Assembly: GCA_944359365.1 (NCBI GenBank) | Contig: CALVST010000007.1 | Coordinates: 1 to 59,455, forward strand | Source: an uncultured Clostridia bacterium | Lineage (GTDB): Bacteria; Bacillota; Clostridia; Christensenellales; Borkfalkiaceae | Direction of reading: 5' to 3' | Length of the DNA stretch: 59,455 nt | Shown: positions 7,816-17,402 of the stretch, in pieces | Position numbering within the stretch: position 1 is the first letter of the stretch | Layout of the letters: each line of letters opens with the position of its first letter | Made by a program: the position numbers and the translations under genes | The notes under the pieces: generated by a model | The model's database searches: none | What the model was told of the DNA's origin: nothing | Seen by the model: the letters and a program-made list of their open reading frames with translations, nothing else

Positions 7816-10044
7816 TCAGCGCGCCGCGTTGAAGTTGATAAGGCAGCCTTTCAAAATGATATTCCGCTCGTCCTGCGTCAGTGCGCCCATACCGAGCTCT
7901 ATATCCTTTACGTTGCCGCCGCTCAAATGCTTTGCGGGAATTTTATCCGCGCCCTCGCGGACGTATCTGTCTATATTTTCTATATAAATATAGTCGCCCA
8001 CCTTGAATTTCAGTTTTTCCGCCGTGAAGGGCAGCATGCCCCAGTTGATGAGGTTACTGCGGTAGCGCTTGGTCGCGTATTCCTTGGCGATGTTTGCAAT
8101 GCCGCCGAGCACGCGCTGGCAGGAAGCCGCCTGTTCGCGAGCGGAGCCGTCGCCCGGTTTGTTTGCGATCACGCAACTGCCGTAGATCGTCCCCTCTTCG
8201 GCGATGTTCAGCTTTTCCACTTTTTTGAGGACGTGTTCGGGAAGTTTGCCCGTTTCGCGGCGGATCTCTTCGTCCGCCTTAACGTCCTTCGCCCTGCCGA
8301 CATATGCGGGATCTTTGCGGGAAAGCGCAAACTCCGCGAGTTTCAACGGGTTGGAACGGTAGGAAGAAGTTTCGCCCGAAGGGATCAGCTCGTCCGTCGT
8401 GGTGACGGGATCGTCTATGACGCTGACCGCCTTGATGAGCACGTTCCTTCCGAGCGGTATCATCTTCGGCCAATCCGCAATGTTCGGGCCGTATATGAGT
8501 TCGGCGTCTTTGTTCGCCTTGCCCGCCCCCATATAGACGCGGTTTTTGTATATTTCGCCGTCGAAGAAATATTTTTTGACTTTTTTGGTGTATTCCGCTT
8601 CCGTGGCGGGCGTAAGATAGCCGCCGTTCGCAGCCGTCGCGGCGATGGAACGCGCGTCCATGAGCGCGACCGCCGCAAGCTGCCCTGCCGCGGGTTTGCT
8701 GCCCTCGCGGCTTTCAAAGTTGCGCGTCGTATGGCGGATGGAAAGCCCGTTGTTTGCGGGCACGTCGCCCGCGCCGAAGCAAGGACCGCAGAACGCCGTT
8801 TTGACGATGGCGCCCGCATCCATCAGCCCGCCGATATAGCCGTTTTCGACCAACGCTTTGTATACGGGCTGAGAAGAAGGATATACGCTGAGCGAAAATT
8901 CGCCCGTTCCGGTGGATTTGCCTTTGAGTATTTCATACGCTTCGGCTATGTTTTCGTACATACCGCCCGCACAGCCGGCTATGATGCCCTGATTTACATA
9001 TATCCTTCCGTCTTTGATCTTGTCGGTCAGGGTGAAGGAATCGTCCCCTTTGAGTTTTCTGCCCGCAGCCTCTACTTCGGAAAGGATCTCGTAAGGGTGC
9101 TCCAAAAGTTCGCGGATGGTATAGGCGTTGCTCGGGTGGAACGGGAGCGCGATCATCGGCTCGATGGTCGAAAGGTTGATCGTGATGCCGTAATCGTAAT
9201 AGGCGGGTTCGGAAGGTTTCAGTTCCTTATAGTCCTTTTCCCTACCATGGATGCGGTAATACTCCCTCGTCTTTTCGTCCGTTTCCCAAATGGAAGAGAG
9301 GCAGGCGGTCTCCGTCGTCATCACGTCGATGCCGTTGCGCACGTCCATGGAAAGGTTTTTGATGCCGGGGCCGACAAATTCGAGTATCTTATTCTTAACG
9401 AACCCGTTTTTGAACACCGCGCCGCACAGGGCGATCGCCACGTCCTGCGGGCCGACGCCCTTTTTCAGGTTGCCGCGCAGGTACACTGCGACCGTTTCGG
9501 GGCGCTTGATGTCGTAGGTCTGATTCAGGATCTGCTTGACGAGCTCGGGGCCGCCCTCGCCCACCGCCATCGTACCGAGCGCGCCGTAGCGGGTGTGCGA
9601 GTCGCTGCCGAGGATCATGCGGCCGACTCTGGCTTCCATCTCGCGCATATACTGGTGAATGACCGCAAGATGGGGCGGAACGAAGTTCGCACCGTATTTT
9701 TTCGCCGCGGAAAGGCCGAAAACGTGGTCGTCCTCGTTGATGGTGCCGCCGACCGCGCACAGCGAGTTGTGGCAGTTGGTGAGCGTGTAGGAAAGAGGGA
9801 ACTCTTTCAGCCCGCTCGCCTTCGCCGTCTGTATGATACCGACATAAGTGATGTCGTGCGAGGCGATCGCATCGAATTTGATTTTAAGGTTTTCCTCGTC
9901 GCCCCTGTTATGCTCTTTCAGGATGCGGTACGACATGGTGCCCTTGCGCGCCGTTTCCTTTTGCGCAGCCGTAAGAAACGCCTGATTTTCCTTGACAAGC
10001 GCGCCGTTCATGTAGTAACAGCCGCCGCGGATGAGTTTGATCAT
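7816..10044 (-). CDS. Aconitase-family hydratase (YbhJ-like)
   Basis: 742 residues, close to E. coli YbhJ (about 750). A [4Fe-4S] hydro-lyase of the aconitase superfamily with unassigned substrate. Cluster ligands are visible as Cys in TLTNCHNSL and the pair in [10 protein letters not shown]. The active-site region [14 protein letters not shown] matches the aconitase DSHT motif, and [15 protein letters not shown] and the C-terminal swivel segment [13 protein letters not shown] (SxRxNLxxxG type) agree. Start after GAGGAGAGAGAGC. It has its own promoter and leads the macrodomain gene. Confidence 0.9.
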   Translation of the reverse strand: MIKLIRGGCYYMNGALVKENQAFLTAAQKETARKGTMSYRILKEHNRGDEENLKIKFDAIASHDITYVGIIQTAKASGLKEFPLSYTLTNCHNSLCAVGGTINEDDHVFGLSAAKKYGANFVPPHLAVIHQYMREMEARVGRMILGSDSHTRYGALGTMAVGEGGPELVKQILNQTYDIKRPETVAVYLRGNLKKGVGPQDVAIALCGAVFKNGFVKNKILEFVGPGIKNLSMDVRNGIDVMTTETACLSSIWETDEKTREYYRIHGREKDYKELKPSEPAYYDYGITINLSTIEPMIALPFHPSNAYTIRELLEHPYEILSEVEAAGRKLKGDDSFTLTDKIKDGRIYVNQGIIAGCAGGMYENIAEAYEILKGKSTGTGEFSLSVYPSSQPVYKALVENGYIGGLMDAGAIVKTAFCGPCFGAGDVPANNGLSIRHTTRNFESREGSKPAAGQLAAVALMDARSIAATAANGGYLTPATEAEYTKKVKKYFFDGEIYKNRVYMGAGKANKDAELIYGPNIADWPKMIPLGRNVLIKAVSVIDDPVTTTDELIPSGETSSYRSNPLKLAEFALSRKDPAYVGRAKDVKADEEIRRETGKLPEHVLKKVEKLNIAEEGTIYGSCVIANKPGDGSAREQAASCQRVLGGIANIAKEYATKRYRSNLINWGMLPFTAEKLKFKVGDYIYIENIDRYVREGADKIPAKHLSGGNVKDIELGMGALTQDERNIILKGCLINFNAAR

Positions 10045-10078
10045 GCTCTCTCTCCTCTTTTTGTCGAATATATGAATT

Positions 10079-10108
10079 ATTATACCGCACAGAGGCGGTT
10101 TTTGTCAA
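10079..10108 (-). promoter_or_regulatory. Promoter of hydratase-macrodomain transcript
   Basis: Consensus -35 TTGACA (10103-10108) and -10 TATAAT (10079-10084), 18-bp spacer. Confidence 0.8.
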
Positions 10109-10119
10109 ATGCTTGGGCT

Positions 10120-11424
10120 TTAACTCTTTTTTCCTTTGCGTTTTCTGATCTCTTTAACCGTTTTTTCAAAGCCGTTTTCTTTCGGAACATAAAAAACGGA
10201 ACCTTTCAGACTGTCGGGCAGGTACTGCTGTTCCACCCAGCCGCCGTAATCGTGCGGGTATTTATAATTTTTGCTCTGCGACTTCGTCAGCCTGTCGCCG
10301 TAACTGTTATCTTTGAGATATGGCGGAATATTGTCGTCGCGCACTTCGCGCGCCGCCCTCTGCGCCGCGCCCATCGCCAAAACGACCGAATTTGATTTTT
10401 CGGCCTCACAGACGTAAACGATGGCGTTGCTCATGGGGATGAACCCCTCGGGCGCGCCTATCCTTTCGAAGGCGGTCAGCGCGGAGACCGCCACCACGAG
10501 CGCGTTCGGATCTGCCATGCCTACGTCTTCGCTCGCATGCACCACAAGGCGGCGCAGTATGATGAGAGGATCGCACCCGCCTTCGATCAGCCGGAACGCA
10601 TAGTACAGCGCGGCGTCTGCATCGCTGCCGCGCAAACTCTTGCAAAAGGCGGACAAAAAGTCGTAATATTCATCTTCATTGTAAGAGAGTGCCTTTCGCT
10701 GAATGGACTGTTCCGCATCGGCAAGCGTCACATGAATGCTCCCGTCGGCGGCGGGCGGGGTGGTGAGCACCGCAAGCTCCAAAGCGTTGTAAGCGGTGCG
10801 AAGGTCGCCCGCGCTCATGCGGGCGATATGTTCGAGCGCCTCTTTGTCCGCCTTCGCCTTATAGGCATATAACCCCTTGCGCGAAGTGAGCGCCTTTTCC
10901 AGCGCGCCCAGGATCTCCGCATCGGAGAGGCGCTTGAATTCAAACACGCGGCAGCGGGAAACGATCGCGGGAGTCATCGACGCATACGGATTCTCCGTCG
11001 TAGAGCCGATGAAGATGATCGTTCCCTGCTCGATCGCGGGAAGGAGCGAATCTGACTGCGTTTTATTGAAACGGTGGCATTCGTCGAGCAAAAGATATGT
11101 CTTTTTGCCGTACAGCTTCAGGGCGTTTTTCGCGTCCTCTACCGCCTTTTTAACGTCTGCGACGCCGCTCTGCACCGCGTTCAGCTTGACAAAATTCCCG
11201 TGCGTGGTGGACGCGACGATATGCGCGAGCGTCGTTTTGCCGCACCCGGGCGGCCCCCAAAATATACAGCTGCCCAATCGGTCCAGCTTGATGGCGCGGC
11301 GGAGAAGGCTCCCTTCCGAAACGATATGCCCCTGCCCGACAAACTCATCGAGATTATTGGGGCGCATTTTGTCCGCGAGCGGCTTTGCGCCGTATTCATT
11401 GTTGTTCAGGTCGAATAGATCCAT
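10120..11424 (-). CDS. rarA: Replication-associated recombination protein A (AAA ATPase)
   Basis: 434 residues, the length of RarA/MgsA. It acts at stalled replication forks with clamp-loader-like ATPase activity. The opening MDLFD, then PLADKMRPNNLDEFVGQGH, is diagnostic. Walker A is GPPGCGKTT, Walker B LLLDECHRF, sensor I GSTTENPYASMTPAIVSRC, followed by the arginine-rich sensor II area and the tetramerisation domain (SYNEDEYYDFLSAFCKSLRGSD, EDVGMADP). Start is the ATG at 11422-11424, 29 bp after the patatin stop; the ribosome site is weak (GGGAAAAAC). Cotranscribed with the patatin gene. Confidence 0.95.
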   Translation of the reverse strand: MDLFDLNNNEYGAKPLADKMRPNNLDEFVGQGHIVSEGSLLRRAIKLDRLGSCIFWGPPGCGKTTLAHIVASTTHGNFVKLNAVQSGVADVKKAVEDAKNALKLYGKKTYLLLDECHRFNKTQSDSLLPAIEQGTIIFIGSTTENPYASMTPAIVSRCRVFEFKRLSDAEILGALEKALTSRKGLYAYKAKADKEALEHIARMSAGDLRTAYNALELAVLTTPPAADGSIHVTLADAEQSIQRKALSYNEDEYYDFLSAFCKSLRGSDADAALYYAFRLIEGGCDPLIILRRLVVHASEDVGMADPNALVVAVSALTAFERIGAPEGFIPMSNAIVYVCEAEKSNSVVLAMGAAQRAAREVRDDNIPPYLKDNSYGDRLTKSQSKNYKYPHDYGGWVEQQYLPDSLKGSVFYVPKENGFEKTVKEIRKRKGKKS

Positions 11425-11453
11425 TGTTTTTCCCGCGGCGCTTGCAACCGGCG

Positions 11454-12245
11454 CTATTTTTCCATTAGTTTTTTTATTTTTTCCGCATTCTGCACGCCGC
11501 AGGCGTACCCTGCATCGTAAACGGATTGCTCGAATTTGAAACGATACTGGCTGATATCCCCCATATCCGGTTCGAGCCAAAGGTCGTAATATTTCCGCGC
11601 GGAGCGCTTTTGCGTGGCAGTCTTTGCCGCGTCCATAATATCGTAGGTGCGCATGATCAGTGAAACGACGTGCGGCACTTTGTCGACGGGGCGCACGCCG
11701 CCGAGCACGTCCACGGCGACCACCTTGTCCGCACCCATGTCTTTCACCTGTTTAACGGGCACGCGGCACAGGACGCCGCCGTCCGTCAAGAGCATGCCGT
11801 CCTTTTCCACGGGGCGGAACACAGTGGGCATGGAGCTGGACGCGAGCACCGCCTCCACCACGTTCCCTTCGGAAATGGTAACGAGTTTCCCGCTCTTCAG
11901 ATCGACCGCCACACAGCTGAAAGGTATGGGCAGGTCGGAAAAATCGCAGTTTTCCAAAAAGCCGGACATCATTTTGCGCACCTTCGTCCACTTCATGAGC
12001 CCGAGTTTCGAGATGGGCGCAAGCCCTAAATTTACGATATCGGAAGCCTTCAATTCGCGCACGATATCCAACATTTCGGAAGGTTTCATCCCCTTACAGT
12101 AGCACGCGCCGACGATACTGCCCATAGAAGAGCCTGAAACGAAGTCGGGGCGGATGCCCGCCTCGTCCATAGCCTGCAAAAATCCTATGTGCGCGATGCC
12201 CCGCGCGCCGCCCGCACTAAGCGCGAACCCTAATTTCCCGTTCAT
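11454..12245 (-). CDS. Patatin-like phospholipase (RssA/YlbK-like)
   Basis: 263 residues. Cytoplasmic or membrane-associated lipid acyl hydrolase. The oxyanion-hole motif SAGGARGIAHIG is at residues 10-21, the nucleophile elbow GSSMG at 38-42 (Ser40), and the catalytic Asp lies in the DGG of LLTDGGVLCRVPV near 155. YlbK-type patatins are often near YlbJ in Firmicutes, and the divergent neighbour here is ylbJ, 31 bp away. Start follows a weak AAGGAAT site. Substrate is unknown. Confidence 0.9.
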   Translation of the reverse strand: MNGKLGFALSAGGARGIAHIGFLQAMDEAGIRPDFVSGSSMGSIVGACYCKGMKPSEMLDIVRELKASDIVNLGLAPISKLGLMKWTKVRKMMSGFLENCDFSDLPIPFSCVAVDLKSGKLVTISEGNVVEAVLASSSMPTVFRPVEKDGMLLTDGGVLCRVPVKQVKDMGADKVVAVDVLGGVRPVDKVPHVVSLIMRTYDIMDAAKTATQKRSARKYYDLWLEPDMGDISQYRFKFEQSVYDAGYACGVQNAEKIKKLMEK

Positions 12246-12276
12246 ATTCCTTATACTCCGTCCATAAAATTATAGT

Positions 12277-13290
12277 ATGAGCAAAACCATGCAACGGGCA
12301 GCCCTGCCGAAAAAACATAAAAATGCCGCGCGGTTTGCCGCCGCGGCTTCGGCGGCGCTGCTTTTTATTCTCGTTTTTATCGCCATTTCCCCGAAAAGAT
12401 ATGCCGACGCCTGCCTCGAAGGACTAAAGACGTGGCTGCTTTTCGTGGTACCTTCCCTGTTTCCCTTTTTCGTGTTCACGTCGCTGCTCACAAAGCTTGG
12501 CTTTGCATCGAAAGCCGCGGGCAAGCTTTCCCCTCTTATGGAAAAGGGATTCCGCCTGCCGGGCACCGCCGCATACTGTTTTCTGATGAGCGCCCTTTCC
12601 GGATACCCGGTAGGCAGCCGCGTCGCCTGCGATTTGGCGGAAAACAGCATGCTCGAAAAAAAAGACTCGACCTTCGCGGGTGCGCTGTGCTCCACCTCGG
12701 GGCCGATGTTCGTGATCGGAAGCGTGGGCGCAGCAATGTTCAGAAGCGCCGCCTGCGGCGCCGTACTGTTCGCGTCACACCTGACGGCCGTCATCGCCGT
12801 GTCGTTCATCGCGGCGCGTTTCCGCAAAAGGGAGAACGCGCCCCGCGCCCTGCCGCCCTTGCGGAATGCGGACAACATCCTTTACGAAAGCGTTTACGGG
12901 GGCGTCGTATCCATTTTGTGCGTGGGAGGGTTCATCTCCCTCTTTTATGTACTTTCGGAAATGCTGTCGGCGGTAAAGCTGCTCGCCCCGCTCGCGTGGC
13001 TGTTTGAAAAAATGCTCTCCCCCCTCGGCGCACAGGGCGCGGGGATAGCGTTCGCGGAAGGACTTTTAGAGGTTACGCACGGCTGCGCGGCGCTTTCCGA
13101 AACGGGAACGGCAACCCTGCCCGCCGCGGCGTTCCTGATCACCTTCGGCGGGGCGTGCATCCTCGCCCAACAGCTATCCTATCTGAAAAGGGCGGGCGCA
13201 AAGACGGGCGCTTTCCTGCTTTTTAAACTCGCACAGGGAGTTGCCGCCTTCTTCATATGCCTCGGCCTGTGCGCGCTCTTCCGCTTATGA
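12277..13290 (+). CDS. ylbJ: Sporulation integral membrane protein YlbJ
   Basis: 337 residues, eight or so membrane helices, with gate/nucleoside-recognition-like repeats. YlbJ is needed for spore cortex formation in Bacillus and is conserved in spore formers. Diagnostic regions are ACLEGLKTWLLFVVPSLFPFFVFTSLL, MSALSGYPVGSR, the CSTSGPMFVIGSVGAAMF segment and ITFGGACILAQQLSYL. Start is ATG 12277 with no clear ribosome site; an internal ATG at 12289 is an alternative. Divergent from the patatin gene. Its presence suggests an endospore-forming ancestry. Confidence 0.88.
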   Translation: MSKTMQRAALPKKHKNAARFAAAASAALLFILVFIAISPKRYADACLEGLKTWLLFVVPSLFPFFVFTSLLTKLGFASKAAGKLSPLMEKGFRLPGTAAYCFLMSALSGYPVGSRVACDLAENSMLEKKDSTFAGALCSTSGPMFVIGSVGAAMFRSAACGAVLFASHLTAVIAVSFIAARFRKRENAPRALPPLRNADNILYESVYGGVVSILCVGGFISLFYVLSEMLSAVKLLAPLAWLFEKMLSPLGAQGAGIAFAEGLLEVTHGCAALSETGTATLPAAAFLITFGGACILAQQLSYLKRAGAKTGAFLLFKLAQGVAAFFICLGLCALFRL

Positions 13291-13317
13291 CGGCAGCGGA
13301 AAAGTTCCGCAGGCCTT

Positions 13318-14115
13318 TCAATAACAGCCCAAAAGGTTGAAATTTTTCGTATATTCCCGCAGGCGCGCCAACACGACGCGCACCGCCTCGTCCGCGATGT
13401 TCCCTTCGAATTCGATGAAGAAACAGTATTCTCCGGGAGAGTTTTTGATGGGGCGCGATTCGATTTTCGTCAAATTGAAATCGAACGCGGCGGGTATTTG
13501 CAGCATTTTGAGAAGGGAGCCCGGTTCATGCGGGCAGGTCGCCGCAAAGTATATGCGCGAAGAATGGGCGGGCAGCGCCCCTTCTCCCCGCCGTATGAGC
13601 AGAAAATGCGTGTAATTCTTCTTTTCGTCTGCAATGTTATCCGTCAGGAAGGAAAAACCTTCCGCGCGGACGTGCGCGCCGACGATCGCCGCGTCCGCGG
13701 CGTTTTCGATATGCGACACGCCTTCGGCAGTAGAATCGGTGAACACGACTTTCGCCTCCGAAAGCTCCTCCGCCAAAAATTTTCCGCACTGCAGGATCGC
13801 CTGCTGATGCGAAAACACCCGCTTTATATCGGAAAGGCGCGAGCCTTCCCTGGCGATCAGGCGATGCTCAATTTTCAGAAGATACTCCCTGACCGCAAAC
13901 AGCTGCGGGTTCGCATACAACAGATCGAGATTTTGCGTAACGGCGCCCTGCAAGGTGTTTTCGACCGGCAGGACGGCCCCGTCCGCAACGCCCCTTTTTA
14001 CCAGCTCCGCCGCTTCGTAAAAGCTCTTGCACGGGACAAGCTCTGCCTGCGGCATGAGCGCGCGGGCAGCGAGAGAGCTGTAACTGCCGTCCGGTCCCAA
14101 ATAGGAAACTTTCAT
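13318..14115 (-). CDS. pheA: Prephenate dehydratase
   Basis: 265 residues: catalytic PDT domain (about 1-175) plus C-terminal ACT domain. It turns prephenate into phenylpyruvate for phenylalanine synthesis. VSYLGPDGSYSSLAA opens the protein, PVENTLQGAV and FTDSTAEGV hold substrate-site residues, and KKNYTHFLLI carries the conserved TRF-like motif as THF. The ACT domain shows the phenylalanine-binding ESRP motif (KIESRPIKN) and the GAL-like turn as EPGSLLKML. There is no fused chorismate mutase. It starts 11 bp after the DAHP synthase stop; last gene of the alr operon. Confidence 0.95.
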   Translation of the reverse strand: MKVSYLGPDGSYSSLAARALMPQAELVPCKSFYEAAELVKRGVADGAVLPVENTLQGAVTQNLDLLYANPQLFAVREYLLKIEHRLIAREGSRLSDIKRVFSHQQAILQCGKFLAEELSEAKVVFTDSTAEGVSHIENAADAAIVGAHVRAEGFSFLTDNIADEKKNYTHFLLIRRGEGALPAHSSRIYFAATCPHEPGSLLKMLQIPAAFDFNLTKIESRPIKNSPGEYCFFIEFEGNIADEAVRVVLARLREYTKNFNLLGCY

Positions 14116-14126
14116 GTCTGCCTCGC

Positions 14127-15152
14127 TTATACTTTATCCGCCACGTCGAGGATCAGCCGCTCGGTATCCGCCCAGCCGAGGCAGGCGTCGGTGATGGATT
14201 TGCCGTACACGATATCCTCTTTCTGGCAGCCTTCCTCTATAAAGCTCTCGATCATAAAGCCCTTGACGTACTTTTTGAAATCTTTGTCGTACAGGCGGTT
14301 GTTGAGGACTTCCTCCACGATGCGGATCTGCTGTTTATACTGTTTGCCCGAATTGGAATGGTTGGTGTCTATGATGATCGCGGGGTTTTCCAGCCCCGTT
14401 TTGGAATAGCTTTCGATGACCTTCATCACCGTTTCGTAATGGAAGTTCGGAATGTCGTTGCCGTAACCGTCCACCGCGCCGCGCAGCACCGCGTGCGCGA
14501 GCTTATTGCCCGTGGTGCGCACCTGCCAGCCCTGGTATTTGAATACCTGCCCGCCGCTTTGCGCCGCGTAAATAGAATTGATGAGCACGGGGACGGAGCC
14601 GCTCATCGGGTTTTTGATGCCCACAGGCAGATCGATGCCGCTGGAAACGAGGCGGTGCATTTGATTTTCGCTCGAGCGCGCCCCCACCGCAACGTAAGTG
14701 AGAAGATCCTCCATATACGCGTAATTTTCGGGATAAAGCATCTCGTCTGCCGCGGAAAGTCCGCTGACGCCGATCGCGTCAATGTTCAGCTTGCGGATGG
14801 TCAGAATGCCTTTGAGTATATCTTCCTTGCTCTTCGGATCGGGCTGGGTGAACATCCCCTTGTATCCGACGCCCTTCGTGCGCGGTTTGTTCGTATAAAT
14901 GCGCGGGACGAGCACGAGCCTGTCCTTCACCTTTTCGTTGAGTTTCCCCAGCCGCTCCACATAATCGAGCACGGGTTTGCTCTCGTGCGCGGAACACGGT
15001 CCCACGATGATGAGCAGTTTATCCGTTTCTCCGCGTATGACTGCGGACGCGAGCGCGTCGCGCTCGGCTTTGATCTTTTTCAAATCTTCGGGAAGGGGGT
15101 GCTCGGCGAGTATCTCCTCCGCCTCGGGGATCTTTTCTTCTCTGTTAAACAT
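14127..15152 (-). CDS. 3-deoxy-7-phosphoheptulonate synthase (type I, AroG-like)
   Basis: 341 residues. Condenses PEP and erythrose 4-phosphate, the first shikimate step. Class I-alpha motifs are LLIIVGPCSAHESKP, RIYTNKPRTKGVGYKG (KPRT, PEP site), QMHRLVSSGIDLPVGIKNP, PAIIIDTNHSNSGK and IESFIEEGCQ, as in E. coli AroG/F/H. Feedback type cannot be told by eye. The start overlaps the coaD stop by 8 bp. Paired with pheA, it makes this end of the operon an aromatic amino acid module. Confidence 0.95.
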   Translation of the reverse strand: MFNREEKIPEAEEILAEHPLPEDLKKIKAERDALASAVIRGETDKLLIIVGPCSAHESKPVLDYVERLGKLNEKVKDRLVLVPRIYTNKPRTKGVGYKGMFTQPDPKSKEDILKGILTIRKLNIDAIGVSGLSAADEMLYPENYAYMEDLLTYVAVGARSSENQMHRLVSSGIDLPVGIKNPMSGSVPVLINSIYAAQSGGQVFKYQGWQVRTTGNKLAHAVLRGAVDGYGNDIPNFHYETVMKVIESYSKTGLENPAIIIDTNHSNSGKQYKQQIRIVEEVLNNRLYDKDFKKYVKGFMIESFIEEGCQKEDIVYGKSITDACLGWADTERLILDVADKV

Positions 15153-15639
15153 TTCCTTTCGCCTCTTGCAGATATTTTTTCATATCCCCCCTTATCTCTT
15201 CGGGAACGTATCCGTCTACGTTTTTACCGAAGCGGAGCGCGTCCTTTACGAGCCCCGAACTTATGTGCAGGTATTCCTGCCGCGTGGGAAGGAATACCGT
15301 TATCATCTCTTTATACATATCCACGTTGATGTAGTTGAGCTGCGCCTCGTAATCGTAGTCGGTGCCGTTGCGGATGCCCCGCACATAAAAACGGACGCCC
15401 TCGCGGCGAAGAAGGTCCACCGTAAGCCCGTCATACGACAAAACGCGCACGCGCGGATATGCCGCGAATACCTTTTGCAGCATCGCAAGGCGCTGCTCTT
15501 CGGAAAATAGCGGCTTTTTATTGGGGTTGATGAGTATTGCGACGATCACCTCGTCGAATATTTCCAGGCACTTCATGACCACGTCTTTATGTCCCAGGGT
15601 GGGCGGATCGAACGTGCCCGCAAACAGACATTTTTTCAT
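15145..15639 (-). CDS. coaD: Phosphopantetheine adenylyltransferase
   Basis: 164 residues, the usual length. Transfers AMP to 4'-phosphopantetheine in coenzyme A synthesis. The nucleotidyltransferase motif is AGTFDPPTLGH (TxGH), with YVRGIRNGTDYDYE and the ISSGLVK motif (ISSTxVR type) later. Start is ATG 15637-15639 with AGGAGAAAAAC in front. It lies 46 bp after rsmD, a common Firmicutes pairing, and overlaps the DAHP synthase gene by 8 bp. Confidence 0.97.
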   Translation of the reverse strand: MKKCLFAGTFDPPTLGHKDVVMKCLEIFDEVIVAILINPNKKPLFSEEQRLAMLQKVFAAYPRVRVLSYDGLTVDLLRREGVRFYVRGIRNGTDYDYEAQLNYINVDMYKEMITVFLPTRQEYLHISSGLVKDALRFGKNVDGYVPEEIRGDMKKYLQEAKGNV

Positions 15640-15685
15640 GTTTTTCTCCTTAACGCGCGATCGCCCGAACACTGTGCGCTTGCGC

Positions 15686-16213
15686 TCAGTCGGGCGAAAA
15701 AAAAGTAAGATACGTCGCGCCGTATTTGCGCTCGTCGTACTTGACGAGCCCCGTTTCCCCTTCGAACGGCCTGTCGCTTTCAAACACCGCGACGCCGCCC
15801 GTGTTCAAAAGGGAGCGCTTTGCGATGATGGAAAGCGCGTCGCGACCGAAAGCGCTTTTGTATGGCGGATCGATATAAATGACGTCGAAAGTGACGTCTA
15901 TCGTATTCAGCAGCTCCCGATAATCGAGGTTATAGATCTTCGGTTCCACTTTCAGCGATGCGCAATTCTTTTTGAGCACAGCCAGACTGTCTTTGGAAAC
16001 GTCGTTGAATACGACGAGATCCGCCCCGCGCGAGATCGCTTCCAACCCGATGCCGCCGCTGCCCGCAAACAAGTCTAAAACGTTCGCCCCGCTGATCTCG
16101 GGGGCGAGGATGTTGAAAAGGGATTCCTTCACCCTGTCCGCCGTGGGGCGTATGTCCATGCCCTTGAAGGCGGCGAGCGTCTTTCCCCTGTACTTTCCGC
16201 CGACGATCCTCAA
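15686..16213 (-). CDS. rsmD: 16S rRNA (guanine966-N2)-methyltransferase
   Basis: 175 residues. SAM-dependent modification of 16S rRNA. MRIVGGKYRGKTL and RPTADRVKESLFNIL are the RsmD signature, DLFAGSGGIGLEAISRGA is the SAM-binding motif, and IYIDPPYK is the NPPY-type catalytic motif IV. The start overlaps the upstream membrane-protein stop by four bases (ATGA). The rsmD-coaD order is standard. Confidence 0.96.
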   Translation of the reverse strand: MRIVGGKYRGKTLAAFKGMDIRPTADRVKESLFNILAPEISGANVLDLFAGSGGIGLEAISRGADLVVFNDVSKDSLAVLKKNCASLKVEPKIYNLDYRELLNTIDVTFDVIYIDPPYKSAFGRDALSIIAKRSLLNTGGVAVFESDRPFEGETGLVKYDERKYGATYLTFFSPD

Positions 16214-16833
16214 TGCTTTTTTGCCCCCTTCGTCTTGGAAATATTTTCCGCGCGCTGCTCGAGAGCGAATTGGCGGAGCTTTTCCTTATTGCCGCCGAAG
16301 ATGTAAGCCACCCCCGCGACGACGATCTGCACGGCACAGGGTATGAGCGAAAACAGAATATTTGCCGACGTACTGATAGACATGGGCGGCCAAAATGCCC
16401 ATCCCGCGATCATCGCATAGGCAAGGCGCGCGCCTCCGCTGCCCGTGCAAAGGTCAACGATCACGAAAATAAAAGGGATCAGGCAGACGAATGCCCCGAT
16501 GACGAACCCCTTATAATCGCGGTATTCCTTGGCGGGGGCATACGCGTCTTTGCCGCCCTCCGCGGTCATCCCCGCGGGAAGACCTGCGCGCTTTCTGTCG
16601 CCCGCGACCTTCATTTTATAAGCATATTCGCCCGCCGAACGGATGAGCAGAAAGCTCGTAATGAATGTAAGTATAATGAGCGCGAATGACAGAATGATCC
16701 GCAGTTCCTTTATCTCTATCGCGACACAGGCGAACATCGTCATGCCGAACATAAGGTTTATAAGGAAAGGCGAAACCGCCCTGCGAAGGTATTCTAAAAT
16801 ACTGCGCCCTGCTCTTCCTGCTAAATTTGCCAT
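16210..16833 (-). CDS. Four- to five-helix membrane protein, unknown
   Basis: 207 residues. Hydrophobic segments are FLINLMFGMTMFACVAI, RIILSFALIILTFITSFLLI, FVIGAFVCLIPFIFVIVDL, LAYAMIAGWAFWPPMSI and LIPCAVQIVVAGVAYIF, with a charged loop (KMKVAGDRKRAGLPAGM) after the second. Start is ATG 16831-16833 behind AGGAGGAAAC. It overlaps fthC by 13 bp upstream and rsmD by four bases downstream, so it is firmly inside the alr operon. I recognise no family. Confidence 0.75.
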   Translation of the reverse strand: MANLAGRAGRSILEYLRRAVSPFLINLMFGMTMFACVAIEIKELRIILSFALIILTFITSFLLIRSAGEYAYKMKVAGDRKRAGLPAGMTAEGGKDAYAPAKEYRDYKGFVIGAFVCLIPFIFVIVDLCTGSGGARLAYAMIAGWAFWPPMSISTSANILFSLIPCAVQIVVAGVAYIFGGNKEKLRQFALEQRAENISKTKGAKKH

Positions 16834-17402
16834 GTTTCCTCCTTTGGTCCGCGCAACAGTATGCGCTTGTCCGTCACGAGCGCATCCAAGCGGATATCGT
16901 GCGGCTCGTGCGGCACTCTTCCGGTCAGCTGAAAATCGTAGCACAACCCGACCTTAAATATATTTTTCCCCGAAAGGAACCTGTCGTAATACCCGCCGCC
17001 GTACCCGAGGCGGTAAAACTGCCCGTCCGCCGCCAAAAGGGGCAGCACGCACACATCTATCTCTCCGAAAAACGGTTCCCCGCCCGGTTCGTAAATGCCG
17101 AACGCGCCCTTTTGCAGAGCCTGTCCTTCCCAACGAACGGCAAACATCTCTTTGCACTCGGTGCGCGGCAGATAAACTTTTTTGTTTTCCGCAAGCAGGC
17201 GCGCCAAAATGTTGCCCGTCGCCGCCTCGCCCGCAAGCGCGTTATATACGAAAAAACTGTCCGCTCCGACTATTTTCGGTACGGAAAAGAAATGCCTGCA
17301 TATCGCATCGTCGCGCAAAGGCCTGTCCTTACAGGCGGCGCGCAGCGCCTTCATCTCCCCTCGAAGCCGCGCTTTTTCGGCGCTCGCTCCTTCACCCGAC
17401 AT
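16821..17402 (-). CDS. 5-formyltetrahydrofolate cyclo-ligase
   Basis: 193 residues, the size of the FTHFC/MTHFS family (YgfA/FAU1). It makes 5,10-methenyl-THF from folinic acid with ATP. The N-terminal ATP site is KARLRGEMKALRA, the middle is VYLPRTECKEMFAV, and the C-terminal signature is RLGYGGGYYDRFL with the Gly-rich ATP loop. It overlaps alr by 11 bp and the membrane-protein gene by 13 bp, typical of a tightly packed operon. Confidence 0.93.
   Translation of the reverse strand: MSGEGASAEKARLRGEMKALRAACKDRPLRDDAICRHFFSVPKIVGADSFFVYNALAGEAATGNILARLLAENKKVYLPRTECKEMFAVRWEGQALQKGAFGIYEPGGEPFFGEIDVCVLPLLAADGQFYRLGYGGGYYDRFLSGKNIFKVGLCYDFQLTGRVPHEPHDIRLDALVTDKRILLRGPKEETWQI

Noticed and set aside
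7774-10395. Plus-strand open frame of about 870 codons opposite the hydratase
   Set aside because: Mirror of a real GC-rich gene: Arg/His/Phe/Val-rich composition, no family match, no ribosome site. Similar long mirrors opposite the ABC exporters (20286-21617, 22102-23967), the PrsA-like gene (52793-54655) and mfd were rejected for the same reason.
13290-13318. Terminator between ylbJ and pheA from GCGGAA...TTCCGC
   Set aside because: Short stem with no U-run on either strand; not strong enough to list.
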